From Deltaproteobacteria bacterium (GTDB lineage Bacteria > Desulfobacterota > Desulfarculia > Desulfarculales > Desulfarculaceae): a stretch of DNA of 6,402 bases. Both the position numbers and the translations under genes were made by a program. Each line of letters starts with the position of its first letter. The stretch's first letter is position 1. Below are positions 5,235 through 6,402 of the stretch, piece by piece. The notes under the pieces were generated by a model. The model did no database searches. It was not told where the DNA came from and was given only the letters and a program-made list of their open reading frames with translations. The stretch spans positions 1 to 6,402 of the forward strand of contig JAKAGJ010000131.1 in the NCBI GenBank assembly GCA_021815655.1, given 5' to 3'.

Positions 5235-6402
5235 TTACTTGCCCCCTTTCTTGACCACGTTGACCATGAAGGCCTTGGACTCCGGGATCCTGGTGTTGGG
5301 GTCGCCGGTGGAGGGGGTGAGCAGATTGGCGGAGTCGCCGCCGTGCTTGGGGTGCACCCAGCCGAAGTGCCAGGGGAAGCCCACCTCGTGCACCACTTGG
5401 CCCTGCACGTTGAAGGGCTTGAAGCGCTTGGTGACGATGGCTACCGCCTCCACCTTGCCTCGGGCCGAGGAGACCAAGCACATGTCGCCGTTGTTGATGC
5501 CCCGCATCTTGGCCAGTTCCTCGCCCATCTCCACGAACATCTGGGGCTCGCACTCCAACAGCCAGGGCTGCCAACGGGTCATGACGCCGGTCTGCCAGTG
5601 CTCGGTCACCCGGTAGGTGGTGCCGATGAAGGGGAAGCGGGGATCGCAGGAGGCGAAGTGGTCGGCTTCGCCCTTGAAAACCGGGGCCGTGGGGTTGATG
5701 CGCTGGCCGGACATAATGTTCTTTTCCACCGGGCACTCCAAGGGCTCGTAGTGCTCGGGGAAGGGACCGTCGGCCAGGCCCGGTCCGAAGATGGCGCCCA
5801 GGCCGTCGGGCCGCATGATGAAGGGCAGCTTGCCGTTCTTGGTGTCGGACATGGGCGGCCAGGGTCCGTCGGGCACGTCGCCCACCCACTTGCCGTCCTT
5901 CCACTCCAGGATGTTCTTCTTGTCATCCAGGGGCCGGCCGTAGATGTCCACCGAGGCGCGGTTGTAAAGAATGCGCCGGTTCACCGGCCAGCACCAGGAC
6001 CACTCGGGGTACAGGCCCAGGCCGGTGGGGTCCTTGGTGCCCCGGCGGGCGGCCAGGTTCTTGTCGGTGTAGGACTGGGTGTAGATCCAACTGCCGCTGG
6101 AGGTGCTGCCGTCGGCCTGCAGCATGGCGAAGGCCGGCACCGGCGTGCCCTTCTTGTAGGTCTTGCCGGCGATGGTCACATCGGCCTCGAAGTAGCCGTT
6201 GATCAGCTTGGCCACGGCGTGGGCGTCGAAGTGCCCGCCCTTGGTAAGCTCGGGGCGCAGGTTCTGGATGGGCTCGGGGAAGGCCCCGCCGTCCTTGGCG
6301 TAGAGGGCGCGCACCTTCTCGAAGAGCTTGGCCATGATGTCGCCGTCGGGCAGACACTGCCCAGGCGCGTCAGCGGCCTTGTAGCGCCACTGCATCCAGC
6401 GG
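5235..6402 (-). CDS. fdhA: Formate dehydrogenase alpha (catalytic) subunit, C-terminal part (cut by window edge)
   Basis: This is the catalytic Mo/W-bisMGD subunit, which oxidises formate or reduces CO2. Only the last 388 residues are visible; the reading frame stays open to the window edge, so the ATG at 6395 is internal. Landmarks are WSWCWPVNRRILYNRAS (about 134-150 of the visible part) and GLGAIFGPG. The last 130 residues form the dinucleotide-binding (Molydop_binding, PF01568) domain, with TYRVTEHW, GINNGDMCLVSSARG, VTKRFKPFNVQGQVV, ANLLTPSTGDPN and PESKAFMVN. These blocks align with the end of E. coli FdnG and of Desulfovibrio FdhA. The N-terminal twin-arginine signal, the [4Fe-4S] site and the active-site Sec or Cys lie outside the window. 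fdhB follows after 3 nt. No cytochrome b gene follows, which points to a soluble FdhAB rather than a membrane-bound complex. Confidence 0.96.
   Translation of the reverse strand, partial: RWMQWRYKAADAPGQCLPDGDIMAKLFEKVRALYAKDGGAFPEPIQNLRPELTKGGHFDAHAVAKLINGYFEADVTIAGKTYKKGTPVPAFAMLQADGSTSSGSWIYTQSYTDKNLAARRGTKDPTGLGLYPEWSWCWPVNRRILYNRASVDIYGRPLDDKKNILEWKDGKWVGDVPDGPWPPMSDTKNGKLPFIMRPDGLGAIFGPGLADGPFPEHYEPLECPVEKNIMSGQRINPTAPVFKGEADHFASCDPRFPFIGTTYRVTEHWQTGVMTRWQPWLLECEPQMFVEMGEELAKMRGINNGDMCLVSSARGKVEAVAIVTKRFKPFNVQGQVVHEVGFPWHFGWVHPKHGGDSANLLTPSTGDPNTRIPESKAFMVNVVKKGGK

Noticed and set aside
5235..6402. Possible in-frame Sec (TGA) codon or SECIS element in fdhA
   Set aside because: The visible part has no in-frame TGA; the active-site position of this family lies far upstream, outside the window.

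Overview
The window looks like a high-GC chromosomal segment from an anaerobic, flagellated bacterium, most likely a Desulfobacterota (former Deltaproteobacteria) sulfate reducer or syntroph. This rests on the type of formate dehydrogenase, its three-cluster soluble beta subunit, and the FmdE-family and FdhE/FdhD/MoeA genes around it. It is an inference from protein character, not a database match.

Layout from left to right. Positions 1-395 (minus strand) hold the N-terminal 131 codons of a flagellar hook protein (FlgE), cut by the window edge. Positions 396-650 are a divergent intergenic region with a near-consensus sigma-54 promoter reading toward flgE (455-469). Two copies of a GGGCA-N4-TTGCC dyad lie on either side of that promoter. 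Positions 651-1517 (plus) encode FdhD. A strong hairpin (1527-1577) lies in the convergent gap before a MoeA-family gene (1646-2881, minus). An 89-90 bp divergent gap separates moeA from an FmdE-family gene (2972-3553, plus), which converges on fdhE (3602-4459, minus). A 13-bp perfect hairpin (4500-4532) lies between fdhE and the upstream gene fdhB (4581-5231, minus). fdhB is preceded with a 3-nt gap by fdhA (5235 to beyond 6402, minus), of which only the C-terminal 388 residues are visible.

How the genes work together: fdhA and fdhB encode the catalytic Mo/W-bisMGD subunit and the iron-sulfur subunit of a formate dehydrogenase. FdhE and FdhD are its dedicated maturation factors: FdhD delivers sulfur to the cofactor, and FdhE is a metal-binding assembly protein. 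The MoeA homologue would insert molybdate or tungstate into molybdopterin. The FmdE-family protein is a recurring but poorly understood companion of molybdenum/tungsten enzymes. No membrane cytochrome (gamma) subunit follows fdhB, and FdhB has no membrane helix, so the enzyme is probably a soluble two-subunit FdhAB.

I see no mobile element, CRISPR array, tRNA or rRNA, and no clearly novel system. The most notable points are the sigma-54/dyad arrangement upstream of flgE, the divergent MoeA and FmdE active-site regions, and the hairpins between fdhB and fdhE.
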